This document shows positions 35,186 to 44,100 of a stretch of 64,000 nucleotides of DNA, one piece after another. Origin of the DNA: CAVVFX01 sp963747535 (GTDB lineage Bacteria; Acidobacteriota; Terriglobia; Bryobacterales; Bryobacteraceae); contig CAVVFX010000002.1 in the NCBI GenBank assembly GCA_963747535.1, positions 1,302,001 through 1,366,000 of the forward strand, given 5' to 3'. Within the stretch, counting starts at the first letter, position 1, and the number at the start of each line of letters is the position of its first letter. Both the position numbers and the translations under genes were made by a program. The notes beneath the pieces were generated by a model, which searched no databases, was not told where the DNA came from, and saw only the letters and a program-made list of their open reading frames with translations.

Positions 35186-35822
35186 GCTACGCCACGCCTC
35201 AGCACTACACCGACACCACCGCCGCGATAGATCCACCTGAACTGTTACCGGATGGCTTATGCGACTGACGGTTGTGCCAACGCGCTACGCGACTGGCTAC
35301 TTGTTAGAGGAACCGCTCCTGGACCACTGTTCAGTAAGATTAGCAAGGCGGGCAAAATCGCTACCCACTGCATGAGCGACCAGGCCATCCTCTACATTTT
35401 GAAAAAGAGGGCGAACGAAGCTGCGGTGGCCGCGTTCTCTCCGCATGATCTGCGCCGCAGTTTTGTCAGCGATTTGCTCGATGCCGGCGCGGATATTGTT
35501 ACCGCCCAGAAACTTGCTGGGCACGCCAACGTCGCTACCACCGCTCGTTACGACCGCCGAGGCGAAGCGACAAAACGCAAGGCTGCGCAACTTCTGCACG
35601 TGCCTTACCGGAAACGCATTCGCGACTGATGCATGCGGCAATGAAAGCAGCCGGCGTACTAGCGACCGACGTGTGTGATACGTGATATATTAGATCATAC
35701 TTGCGGAGAGCGAAGGATCTCCTGTGGGCATCCCAACGAACACTGCAGAACCGGAATTGGTATCGACTAGCGAGGCCGCCAGGAGGCTCGGGAGATCCAC
35801 CCGTCAGGTGCTAAACCTAGTA

Positions 35823-36931
35823 CCTAATTGCAAAAATAAGCGTATTCTGCTATTGTGTAGACATGGGCCAATGGGCAAAGGTCGTTTTGACTCCTGACGA
35901 GGAGAAGACCCTTCGGCATTGGGCGCGGGAAGGCACTCGCGAATTTCGGATGGTCGAGCGTGCCAAGGTGATTCTGCTGGCCAACCAGGGGATGGCGAAT
36001 CTGGAGATTGCGGAGCTGTTGAAGACACGGCCTGCCCGAGTTTCGAAGTGGCGGCGACGTTTTGCCAAACAGCGACTGGACGGACTGGTAGATGCTTCGC
36101 GGCGGGGTCGACCTGCCCATTACGATCAAGGGACCGAGAGGCGGGTGTTGACTCTGCTCGACGAATCGCCGCCGGAAGGGTATGGGAAGTGGTCAGGCTC
36201 CCTGGTCGCGCAAGAGTTGGGGGACGTCAGCGACGATCAAGTCTGGCGCATTCTGCGTAAACACGACATTTGTCTGGAGCGTCGGCGAAGTTGGTGCATC
36301 AGCACGGATCCGGAGTTTGGCCGAAAGGCGGCGGACATTGTGGGTTTGTATCTGAATCCGCCGGAAAATGCATTAGTCTTGTGCATCGACGAGAAGCCAT
36401 CGATTCAAGCCTTGGAACGGGCGCAGGGCTGGATCCGACTTCCCAACGGCAAGGCCCTGAACGGCTTCAGCCACGGCTACAAACGACGCGGAACGACGAC
36501 GCTGTTTGCAGCCTTCGATATCGCCACCGGGCAGGTCATAGCCGGACACTATACGCGACGGCGGCGAAGGGAGTTCCTGGATTTTATGAATGAAATTGTG
36601 GCGGCTTACCCCGACCGCGAACTTCATGTCGTCTTAGATAACCTGAATACCCACAAGCCGAAGGAGGACCGTTGGCTGAAGCGTCACCCGAAAGTCCACT
36701 TGCATTTCACCCCGACCTACTCCTCCTGGTTGAATCAGGTAGAGTGCTGGTTCAGCATCCTGGGCGAGCAGGCGCTCAAGGGCGTGAGCTTTACGTCTCC
36801 CCAGCAACTCCGCGAAGCCATTGATAAATTTGTGAAAGCTTACAACAAGAAGGCGTCGCCGTTTGAGTGGAAGAAGGCGGTCGTCCATCCTACAGCACCC
36901 AAGCCAAAATACGCTGACTTATGCAAGTAGG
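35823..36931 (+). mobile_element. IS630-family insertion sequence
   Basis: 1109 bases. The left end CCTAATTGCAAAAATAAGCG and the right end, read in reverse, CCTACTTGCATAAGTCAGCG match at most positions. TA flanks both ends (35821-35822, 36932-36933), the IS630 duplication. CTAGTA also occurs on both sides (35817-35822, 36934-36939). The transposase stop lies inside the right inverted repeat. Confidence 0.88.
35863..36930 (+). CDS. IS630-family transposase
   Basis: 355 residues. The N-terminal helix-turn-helix half (RMVERAKVILLANQGMANLE, WRRRFAKQRLDGLVD) leads to the DDE core: LVLCIDEKPSIQALER, ELHVVLDNLNTHK, and TPTYSSWLNQVECWFS with the final Glu. These are the textbook IS630 motifs. Complete and unbroken. 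Confidence 0.93.
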   Translation: MGQWAKVVLTPDEEKTLRHWAREGTREFRMVERAKVILLANQGMANLEIAELLKTRPARVSKWRRRFAKQRLDGLVDASRRGRPAHYDQGTERRVLTLLDESPPEGYGKWSGSLVAQELGDVSDDQVWRILRKHDICLERRRSWCISTDPEFGRKAADIVGLYLNPPENALVLCIDEKPSIQALERAQGWIRLPNGKALNGFSHGYKRRGTTTLFAAFDIATGQVIAGHYTRRRRREFLDFMNEIVAAYPDRELHVVLDNLNTHKPKEDRWLKRHPKVHLHFTPTYSSWLNQVECWFSILGEQALKGVSFTSPQQLREAIDKFVKAYNKKASPFEWKKAVVHPTAPKPKYADLCK

Positions 36932-37031
36932 TACTAGTAAACAGTGGCAGGTTGCGAGCCAGGCGGTACAGTGCTCGGTTCATCCTGATCGAGGCGTCAT
37001 CCTTAGATAATGCAAGAGGTCTTAAACTCTG

Positions 37032-37424
37032 TTATCGATCTTCACAAAACGTAGATTTTTGAACGTCAGCCGGACTCGCCTTATCGACAATGTTGCGGAG
37101 TTTGACGCGCAGGTATTGGACGTAGCCCTCGGGGACAGGGTTTTCGAGGAGTTCTTCGATGACCGGCTGGAAGTAGGCCAAGGACCTGATGCGTGGTAAA
37201 GGTGGCACTCCCGGAGGTCGAATCCGCCGTAAGGAAGCCAGTAAGAGAGCGGCCTCGACCACCGGGAGCGGAACACCGCGTTCAAACCAACTGCGGGCTT
37301 GGCGCTGATCCTGAGGGTTGGTGCGGAAGGGAGTGTCGGGTATCTCGCCATAGAAAGCCAGCACTGAGATCACATAGGTGACCGAATTGGAGGCTGGGTC
37401 TAACAGGGAAGCGGCGGAAGTCAT
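37032..37424 (-). CDS. Small accessory protein downstream of istB
   Basis: 130 residues from the ATG at 37424, which overlaps the istB stop by four bases. Motifs include VISVLAFYGEIPDTPFRTNP, ARSWFERGVPLPVVEAALLL and RSLAYFQPVIEELL, a helical pattern that recalls small replication- or plasmid-associated proteins. I do not recognise a defined family. The tight overlap says it is translated with istB. Confidence 0.55.
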   Translation of the reverse strand: MTSAASLLDPASNSVTYVISVLAFYGEIPDTPFRTNPQDQRQARSWFERGVPLPVVEAALLLASLRRIRPPGVPPLPRIRSLAYFQPVIEELLENPVPEGYVQYLRVKLRNIVDKASPADVQKSTFCEDR

Positions 37425-38206
37425 TTCTTCCTCCGCCGCGCGGCAGTTTCCTTCTCGCTTTCGCGAACTCGATAGCTCTCGCCTTCGATCACGGTGACAT
37501 CGGCATGATGCAGAAGCCGGTCGAGCATGGTGACAATGCAAGTGGCATTGGGAAACACCGCGTTCCAGTCTTTGAACGACCGGTTTGTAGTAAGAATGAC
37601 TGGCTTACGCTCATAGCGTCGGTTGATAACTTCGTAGAGTAAGTCGGCGGCTTTGTCATCGAAGGAAAGATAGCCTACCTCATCGATGCACAACAATCCG
37701 GCGTTAGCATAGGTGCGGAGCTTACGGCGACGGCCTTCCGGCGACTGGCGCTGTAACTCTTCCAGCAGCGTGACAGCAGAGCGGAACAGCACCGAGGAGC
37801 CCGCCAGTACGGCAGCATGGCAGATGTTTTGGGCAATCATGGTCTTGCTCAATCCATTGGCGCCGACCAAAACAAGATTGCGGGCTTCAGCAAGAAAGTC
37901 CAGTGTCAGCGCACGTTCGATGACATCGCGGTCGATTTTGGTGGGCCAAGTCCATTCGAAATCGGCGATGGGCTTGAACTTTTTGATGCCGGAGAGTCGC
38001 AAGCGACGTTCGAGACTTCGGCGTGAACGTTCAGCGATTTCGGCCTGAGCCAGTTGTTCGAGAACCTGGAGAGGTGACCAGCGGGCTTTGGCAGCATGGG
38101 CTATAAAGTCATCCAGTTGCATAGGCAGCGCACGCAATCCAATCTGTTGGAGTTGTGCCGATAGGCTATTGCTCGGCGTCGTCGTCTTGAGTGCGGGTGA
38201 GTTCAT
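37421..38206 (-). CDS. istB: IS21-family helper ATPase IstB
   Basis: 261 residues from the ATG at 38206; the frame extends upstream but there overlaps istA. It has the DnaC/IstB layout: an N-terminal helical domain, a Walker A region LVGANGLSKTMIAQN, Walker B LLCIDEVGYLSF, and sensor LTTNRSFKDW. In the P-loop the Gly that normally precedes Lys is Ser (LSKT for LGKT), a change that may weaken nucleotide binding. IstB assembles on target DNA and activates IstA. It overlaps the istA end by 41 bases. Confidence 0.88.
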   Translation of the reverse strand: MNSPALKTTTPSNSLSAQLQQIGLRALPMQLDDFIAHAAKARWSPLQVLEQLAQAEIAERSRRSLERRLRLSGIKKFKPIADFEWTWPTKIDRDVIERALTLDFLAEARNLVLVGANGLSKTMIAQNICHAAVLAGSSVLFRSAVTLLEELQRQSPEGRRRKLRTYANAGLLCIDEVGYLSFDDKAADLLYEVINRRYERKPVILTTNRSFKDWNAVFPNATCIVTMLDRLLHHADVTVIEGESYRVRESEKETAARRRKK

Positions 38207-39652
38207 CGTAAATCTCCAGATCGTGTGGTCGAACGTCAACCGATTGCGCTTCCGGATGGCGGCTGAGATCGAGTGATAGTTGTGTCGGTCGGGGCCGGCG
38301 GCGAAGCAGGAAAGCGACCGAGGAAGCACGGGGCGTGTTGCGCTCTAAGGCTTCGATGACAGCACGGCGCAGAGCCGTCGGGCCAAACTCATCCAGCAGT
38401 TTGATGAGTTGAACGGTCTGACTGCCGGCTGACTCGCCTTGCGCGAACGCCAGGTCCAGCAGAGTTTTGCTCTCCGGGACCATTTGCGCCAAGCGGCCGG
38501 CGGGTGTGGCGTGGAGAGCCTTGCGCTTGATCTTAAGAGCAGCGCTTCGGAGTGCGCCGGGTCGAGAACCCATTGACGGCGATCATAAGTGCGTAGATGG
38601 CGGGCGATTTCCACCGGTCCATCGAGGATGCGCACCGTAGTGTCAGAGGCCGCCAACGTCAGCGGGCGGCCAACGGCTTCTGGTGGGATGGAATAGTCGT
38701 TGAGATCGAAGCGGACATAAATCGTCTTACGCGAATATACGGCCTCGATGCGGTCAGTGCTGAAGGGATGCAGCGGCGGAGCCAGCAACCGGGGTTGTTC
38801 CTCAGCAAATACTTGTTCGACACTGCGTCCATTGTCTCCAGGCCAGCGCCGTTGATGGGCCACTTCATCGCGCCAAATCAGAGCCTGGCGATTACATTCA
38901 CCCAGTGTAGTGAAACTCCGTCCGGCGAAGAAAGAATCACGTACATACCGAATGGCTCGCTCCACGCGCCCTTTCTGATTGCCAGCGCGCACCTGACATG
39001 GCTGTGGCGCGAAGTGGTAATGTGCGCTCAGTTCGAGCAAGCGAGGATTGAAAAGAATCTGGCTGCCGCGCCGTTCCAGCACGGCCGATTTGAGATTGTC
39101 GTAGAGAATCATGCGAGGCTGTCCATTCCAGGCTTGAAAAGCGTGAACGTGGCCGCGCAAGAAGTTCTCCATCGTCTGGTCGAAAAAGAACTCCAGATAG
39201 AGCGCGCGCGAATACGACAGCGTCATCACGAAGCAGGACAAGGCGCGGCGGGCGCGTCCCACCAACACATTCCCGAAGTGCGCCCAATCGGCCTGCGCTT
39301 GCTCTCCGGGAAATACCTGCAGGCGAAGGAACGGCTCGCGAATCTGGGGGCGCAACTGAGCGACGGCGCGCCGCAGTTGCACGACGCTGCCGGTATAACC
39401 GCGGTCGCGAGCCATCTGGTAAATGCGAGTCGCACGCAACCGCGGATGTTGGTTTAAGGTTTGGCGGATGAAATCGGTGTAGGGATCGACAATGGACGGA
39501 CGCAGCGGCCGAGCCTTACGGAAGAGTTCGGACTCGATGGCGTTGTGCACCGTATCTGGATGCACACCGAGTTCACTGGCAATAGTGCCGACCTTCCAAT
39601 GCTCGGCATAGAAATAGCGACGAATCTGCGCACGGGTTTCGGGACTGATCAT
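38166..39652 (-). pseudogene. istA: IS21-family transposase IstA with a late frame change
   Basis: The N-terminal frame from 39652 carries a helix-turn-helix (GTIASELGVHPDTVHNAIES), the rve-type DDE integrase core (QAQADWAHFGNVLVG, ILYDNLKSAVLE, and Glu in the NQKGRVERAIRY motif) and the beta-barrel (YSIPPEAVGRPLTL). Near 38545 the frame is lost: homology continues in the next frame (LKIKRKALHATPAGRLAQM) to 38166, with the usual C-terminal RRAVIEALERNTPRASSVAF. All catalytic residues precede the break, but the tail, needed for complex assembly in IS21, would be wrong. Confidence 0.85.
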
Positions 39653-40074
39653 CGACAGAACTCACCTTCGTCGTGGAATGCGTGGAAAAGGATCAACGAA
39701 ACGACCGGCGCGGCCACAGACCCGGCAGCATAGCCATACGCCTGGCCGTTTTTCCGGCCAGAGAGGAAGCAAGCGTTACCGGATCTCGATGGAATGTCTA
39801 CTGGGGTTGCGTCAATCTGCCCACACCCGGATGATGACGGGGAAATGATCGAAAGGGAACCCTGATCCGTCACGCGCGCCTGGGTTCGGCGCCGTCGGTA
39901 TTCACGCTGCCGGTCACGATGATCGAGCCGTCCTTCCGGGCTCTGTTGATGCCGGCGATTTGCACCGCGCCGCTGATGGAGTCGCGCTTGATCGCGGCAG
40001 TTCAGGCTGCAATAGCGTTGTCCGCGGTCACAATGCGGGCAGAGAAAAAACGTCGTCTGGCATTCGCTGGCCAA
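39649..40074 (-). CDS. Zinc-finger-like accessory protein upstream of istA
   Basis: About 141 residues. A cysteine-rich start (ECQTTFFLCPHCDRGQRYCS, then LNCRDQARLHQRR) is followed by RRHQQSPEGRLDHRDRQREY and a poorly conserved tail. I recall this NRRHQxSPEGRxDHRxRQREY type of protein beside IS21 genes in planctomycetes and acidobacteria. The start is uncertain: a TTG at 40074 is the first usable codon. Its stop overlaps the istA ATG (ATGA), so it is co-translated. Confidence 0.6.
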   Translation of the reverse strand: MASECQTTFFLCPHCDRGQRYCSLNCRDQARLHQRRGANRRHQQSPEGRLDHRDRQREYRRRRTQARVTDQGSLSIISPSSSGCGQIDATPVDIPSRSGNACFLSGRKNGQAYGYAAGSVAAPVVSLILFHAFHDEGEFCR

Positions 40075-40843
40075 ACAAACCCCTTAGCCGTAGAACTACT
40101 TCGCCATGAGCCTCCATCCGCCCTCGGAGGCGGGGCTAGACAACGGCACTGACTTCGTGGCACCTTAGAACCAGCTTTGATTTGGTGACCTGTCGAAGGT
40201 TGCCTTCCCGGAACCCCATCGCTTCCAACGGCGGGGTTCCTTCCAGTTTCCCTGCCTTTGAGGCCACAATACAACTTCCAACCAGTCGGATGACAACCGG
40301 ACAGATGACTTGCGCCTACGGCGCGGATGATGTTTTCCTCAACCCCCGTTCAGAAAACTTCGTTTTCAGATGATTCGCTAACAGGCTGGCAGGATCGCCG
40401 CGCCAACGGCGCATGTGAGCCGCGCCAGGCGCCGTCAATTGATAAACATGACTCGTTCGGTTGTCTTCATGCCTCATCGGCCCTTCTTTCTCTCACCTCG
40501 GTCCGCGTGGGCCCCGAAGGTTCTATTAGCAGATGGCATGCTTTACGAATGTATTATGCATACCCCCCCCTTTGACAAGAGATAACTTGGCACTTTACCG
40601 TTACATCCCCATGAAACAGCCAAACTTCAGCCACTTACAGACATGAATCTCATCGAAACTGCATTACGTCTTGCCCTGCGGCACGGTAGATTGAGCTGGA
40701 CATAGCGCGATTCTGCCCGCCACGGCCGGGAAATACGCTCCAATTTCACAGCTGCCCCTCGATAACGAATCCGTCGCCTGCGTTATCGTAGGAGATGTGA
40801 CAGGGTTGCTTGTGGAAGCACTTCGGCGAGTCGAGTCTAGTCT
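40075..40843. other. Region without recognised genes between IS21 and the dead toxin-antitoxin pair
   Basis: About 770 bases. A run of eight C at about 40562-40569 and GC-rich inverted words around 40180-40260 are seen. The right end of the IS21 element should lie here, but I could not place it. No protein motif found. Confidence 0.35.
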
Positions 40844-41020
40844 CTCACGAGTGAGGAGCAGGACGCCATTGCGGCCCAGATTATGGACGCACTAGACGAT
40901 GAAGATGCGTGGACATTCGGTTTCCGGCAAAAGCCGGAGGTGCTTCGATCCCTGGCGCGTTAGGCGATGGAGGAGCGCCGGCGCGGCGAGACGCATTCCA
41001 TCGATGAACTGCTTGGATGA
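40844..41020 (+). pseudogene. Antitoxin gene remnant with a nonsense codon
   Basis: The frame reads LTSEEQDAIAAQIMDALDDE, AWTFGFRQKPEVLRSLAR, then TAG (40961-40963), then AMEERRRGETHSIDELLG and TGA. The LxxEEQDAIAAxI and RGETxxLDELL motifs are those of small type II antitoxins. In intact relatives the TAG position is usually Glu (a GAG to TAG change). The start is not visible, so the 5' part is also lost or shifted. Confidence 0.6.
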
Positions 41021-41075
41021 AGTCGTTCACGTCGCGGGGACTTCGGGAGATGTATGCGCTTCTTCCCGGTGGTGT
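41017..41075 (+). pseudogene. Truncated RelE/HigB-like toxin start
   Basis: An ATG overlapping the antitoxin stop (ATGA) starts MKSFTSRGLREMYALLPGGV, matching the beginning of RelE-like toxins (TSxxFREMYALLP). Homology ends at about 41075 and the frame carries on into unrelated sequence. The toxin is dead. Confidence 0.55.
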
Positions 41076-41142
41076 TTGTTTACAGGCGTACTGTCCCCGA
41101 GTTCCCTGCCCTTCTTTCCCTATTAAAAAGATTAACCATTCA

Positions 41143-44100
41143 CTACTGGTGTAGCGAAGCACGGCCGGAGACTGGGCCGCCGTCCGGGGAGGCGTGCGTA
41201 AAGGGCGCCATCAGTTCCGCGACTGAATAGAGCCTGCCATCTTTCATTACGAATTGCACGTTGGCGGCGGCTTTGATGTCTTTGAGCGGGTCGCCTGAGA
41301 CGATCGCCAGGTCGGCCAGTTTGCCGGGCTCCAGCGTGCCGAGATCCTTCTCCACACCGAAAGCTTTGGCGGGCAGCAGTGTCGCGGTTTGCAGCGCCTG
41401 CCAGGGTTCAAGGCCATACTTGACTTGCGCGCGCAGGCCCAGGTGCAGGGCGGTGGCGACGGCGTCGAGCGGGGAGTCGGTGCCCACCAGGATGATCCCT
41501 CCGTGGCGCACGATGTCTCCGACCGTTTGCATCTCTTTGCGCAGGCCGTCGAGCGTATCCGCGGTACTTCCCATGCGCGGCGGCAGGTGCGCGCCTTCAG
41601 GAATTACCGGCGTCTTGCCCTGCGCCAAGGCGAGTTTCGCGCGCAGGACCGCCTGGTCCCAGGGTGTGTTGAGCGTGAGCAACCTCCGGTCCTCGACCAT
41701 TTGCGGATCTTCGGCATACAGCGGGCTCGAGCCGAACGCGGTCGAAATGTCGAACATGCCCGAGGCTTCGAACAGGCTCCGCATGTCCTGGTAACTGACG
41801 CCGCCGGAGGACCGCGTATAGGCGAAGCCGAGACGCGCGGTCGCGCTGACGTGCGTCATGCCGTCCATCCCGTAAGCCATGCCGGGAAGCATGTAGTGGG
41901 ACGCGGTCGGGACGCCCATCTTCTGGTGGGCGAAAGTCATGGCGATTTTTTGCCAGGCGTGCGGGAGGCGAACGTAAGTTTTCAGGAGGTCGTAGTCGAG
42001 CGCCTGGGCGCGCGACAGCTCCAGTTGAAGTTGCGCCTCGCTGGTGGTCGGCCGCATGAAGTTGTAATAGATGCGCTCGCCGTCGATGGCTTCACCGCTA
42101 GCGAAGTAACGCGGACCGACGCGCTCGCCCGAAGCAAACGCTTCGCGCGTTTCCGCCGCTCGATATACCGGATCGCCTTCCGACTGCAGCTCGGTGATGC
42201 CGTACGCCATCCAGAGCCGTCCCAGACGATCGCCATAAAACTTCCCGCTGATCCACTCGTGGGTATGCGATTCCCAGAGACCCGGGATGACGGTCAGGTT
42301 GGCGGCATCGACGAGCTTGGCCTGCGCGTCGGCTGTGCGGTCGCGATGCGGCTCAATGGCCTGAATTTTTCCGTCCACGACGATGATGTCGACATCGGTA
42401 CGCTCGGCAGCGCCGCGGCCGTCCCACATGCGTCCAGCATGGATGATGGTGCGTGTCGCCGGCGCGGGTTCGTGAGTCCAGGAAAGGTCGACGGGGATGG
42501 TGCGCGTATTCGACCCGTCGGCGGAGATCAGCCGGAGCTTGCCGTTCGACAGGTACAGGAGTTGTTTGGAATCACCGCTCCAGGTGGGCGCATCGGTCAC
42601 TTCGCTATTGATCTTGCGGGCAGGTCCGGCGGGTACTCCGTGCTCATCCACGGGCCGGATCCAGAGCAGGCTATCCATGACAAAGGCGACAGACTTTCCA
42701 TCGGGCGAATAGAGCGGACCATCTTCGCCGCGAGTGCTGAGCGATTTGAAGGGCGCAGGCTCGGTGAAGGTTTGTGCGCCGGTATCGAGATTCACGGTCA
42801 GGATCTGGCTGGTGCCTTCGCGGTAGCGGGCGGTGTAAGCCTTGAGTGCGCCGATCGCGATCGTCTTGCCATTGGCCGACCAGCTGGGCTTGGAGGGCGC
42901 GAACAGCGCCGCAGCGACACGTTTGTGTGCGCCGGTCGCGACATCGAGAGTGTAAGTAGCGCCGTGCTCATCCTGATAGGCGAGCATCTTGCCGTCAGGC
43001 GACCACGCACAGGAAACTTCGGCGGAATCCTCGAACGAGGTCAGGCGTTTTTCGGTTTTCGTGGCGAGATCGAGGAGGTAGAGATCCGGGGTGCCGGCTT
43101 TGTCCGAAGAGTAGGCAATGCCCTTCCCGTCCGGCGACCACGCGGGGTCTTCCTTATAGAATTTGTCGTGAGTCAGGGCTTGCGGCTTGCCGCCGATCTC
43201 CATCAGCCAGAGTTGATTGAGAGCCTCGAATACCACGCGCTTGCCATCGGGCGAAAGGGTGGGACTCACAATACCTTTTACGAGCTTGTTGCCCTTCGAT
43301 TCGAGATCGAGGTGCTTGCGAGCATAAGCCGGCCGGTTCAGCGTGATTCGCGCACTGAAGGGGATCTCGCTCGATTCGCTAGTGCCGGGTGAGCTTACGT
43401 GGATCTTGCCATTTCCTGTATAAAGGAGCCGGCCGTCCGGCAGCCAACTAGCGGGGAACGGGAAGACATCGTCGAAAGTCGAAGCGGGCTTGCCTGCGAC
43501 CATCAGCAAGCTCTTGGTAGCGGCGAATTGAATCCACGATAGCTTTCCATCGGATGAATATGAGGGAGAGTTCAGATGCGCGCCGGTGGGCGCAGTCACC
43601 AAGGTGTGCAGCTTACCTTCAGCATTGACTGCCTGAATGGTGGTTCCGTTAGTTCCGGTGCCGCTGACGAAGGCGATTTCGGAACCGTCGGGAGACCACG
43701 CCGGTTCGTATTCGTCGGCGGGTCCAGAGGTCCACTGGGTGAGTTTGCCGCTGGCCAGATCGACGACCCAGATGTCGTAGCTACCCTTGAACGCGCGGTC
43801 GGAGCCAAAGGCGATGCGGGTGCCATCGGGCGAGAAGCGCGGCTCGCGGTCGTCGCCGTGTCCGTCGGTACGCTGGCGGAGCCCGGTGCCGTCGGGGTTC
43901 ATGGTCCAGATGTGGAAAGTGCCGCCTTTGTAGGCCTGGAACGCGACCAGGGCGCCTTTGGGAGAGAAGTCGGGACGTGCGGGCTCAAGCAGGGGATCGG
44001 TGAGCTGCTTCGCGGGGCCGCCCTGAAACGGTATCGACCACAACGATCCCTGCAGGTCCATGACGATGGTTTTTTGATCCGGCGAGACGGTAGCGGCGAT

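Larger units (their letters stand above)
32920..35248 (-). mobile_element. IS66-family element carrying a cargo gene
   Basis: 2329 bases. The ends GTAACAGTTCACGTGG (32920-32935) and CCACCTGAACTGTTAC (35233-35248) are inverted copies with one mismatch and the GTAA start typical of IS66. The 8-base target CGGATGGC is duplicated at 32912-32919 and 35249-35256. It carries only the large transposase, without tnpA or tnpB, as in the ISBst12 subgroup, plus an unrelated gene on the opposite strand. It sits inside codon 228 of the restored recombinase gene. Confidence 0.93.
30415..35629 (+). pseudogene. Tyrosine recombinase gene interrupted by ISL3- and IS66-family elements
   Basis: The gene starts at ATG 30415 after AGGAGG (30404-30409). 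After 14 bases it is interrupted by the ISL3 element, resumes at 32251, is interrupted at 32919 by the IS66 element, and resumes at 35257 to a stop ending at 35629. Removing each element with one copy of its 8-base target duplication gives an uninterrupted 351-codon frame. The restored protein has the XerC/integrase layout with all catalytic residues: Arg in GAGLRRSE, Lys in GKGRKER, HDLRRSF (His and Arg), LAGHANV (His) and Tyr in ARYDRR. As it stands the enzyme cannot be made. It probably served the element that also carries the excisionase-like gene downstream. Confidence 0.88.
35724..37062 (+). pseudogene. Excisionase-like helix-turn-helix gene interrupted by the IS630 element
   Basis: A GTG at 35724 begins a frame with ELVSTSEAARRLGRSTRQVL at codons 11-30, the first half of an excisionase/MerR-like winged helix. 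It is broken after 33 codons. Right of the IS630 element the frame resumes with NSGRLRARRYSARFILIEAS, the second half (the wing, with the usual GRLxAR). Joined, the gene has 73 to 75 codons and stops at 37060-37062. The last dozen codons may already be IS21 DNA. Lying 94 bases after the recombinase stop, it is probably that enzyme's directionality factor or an operon regulator. Confidence 0.75.
37032..40074 (-). mobile_element. IS21-family element with two accessory genes
   Basis: Four leftward frames with overlapping stops and starts: a zinc-finger-like gene, istA, istB and a small gene. Each junction is an ATGA overlap or longer, as in one operon. I could not identify terminal inverted repeats; the outer limits given are those of the coding frames, so the real element is somewhat larger. 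istA has a frame change, so the element is probably immobile. Confidence 0.75.

Noticed and set aside
40080..40300. Possible group II intron or reverse-transcriptase leader
   Set aside because: GC-rich inverted words were seen, but no domain V, no GUGYG-type start and no reverse-transcriptase frame follow.
41389..43392. A 667-codon open frame on the + strand
   Set aside because: It lies opposite the amidohydrolase-propeller gene, which has clear motifs over its full length; the + frame has none. It is a shadow created by high GC third positions.
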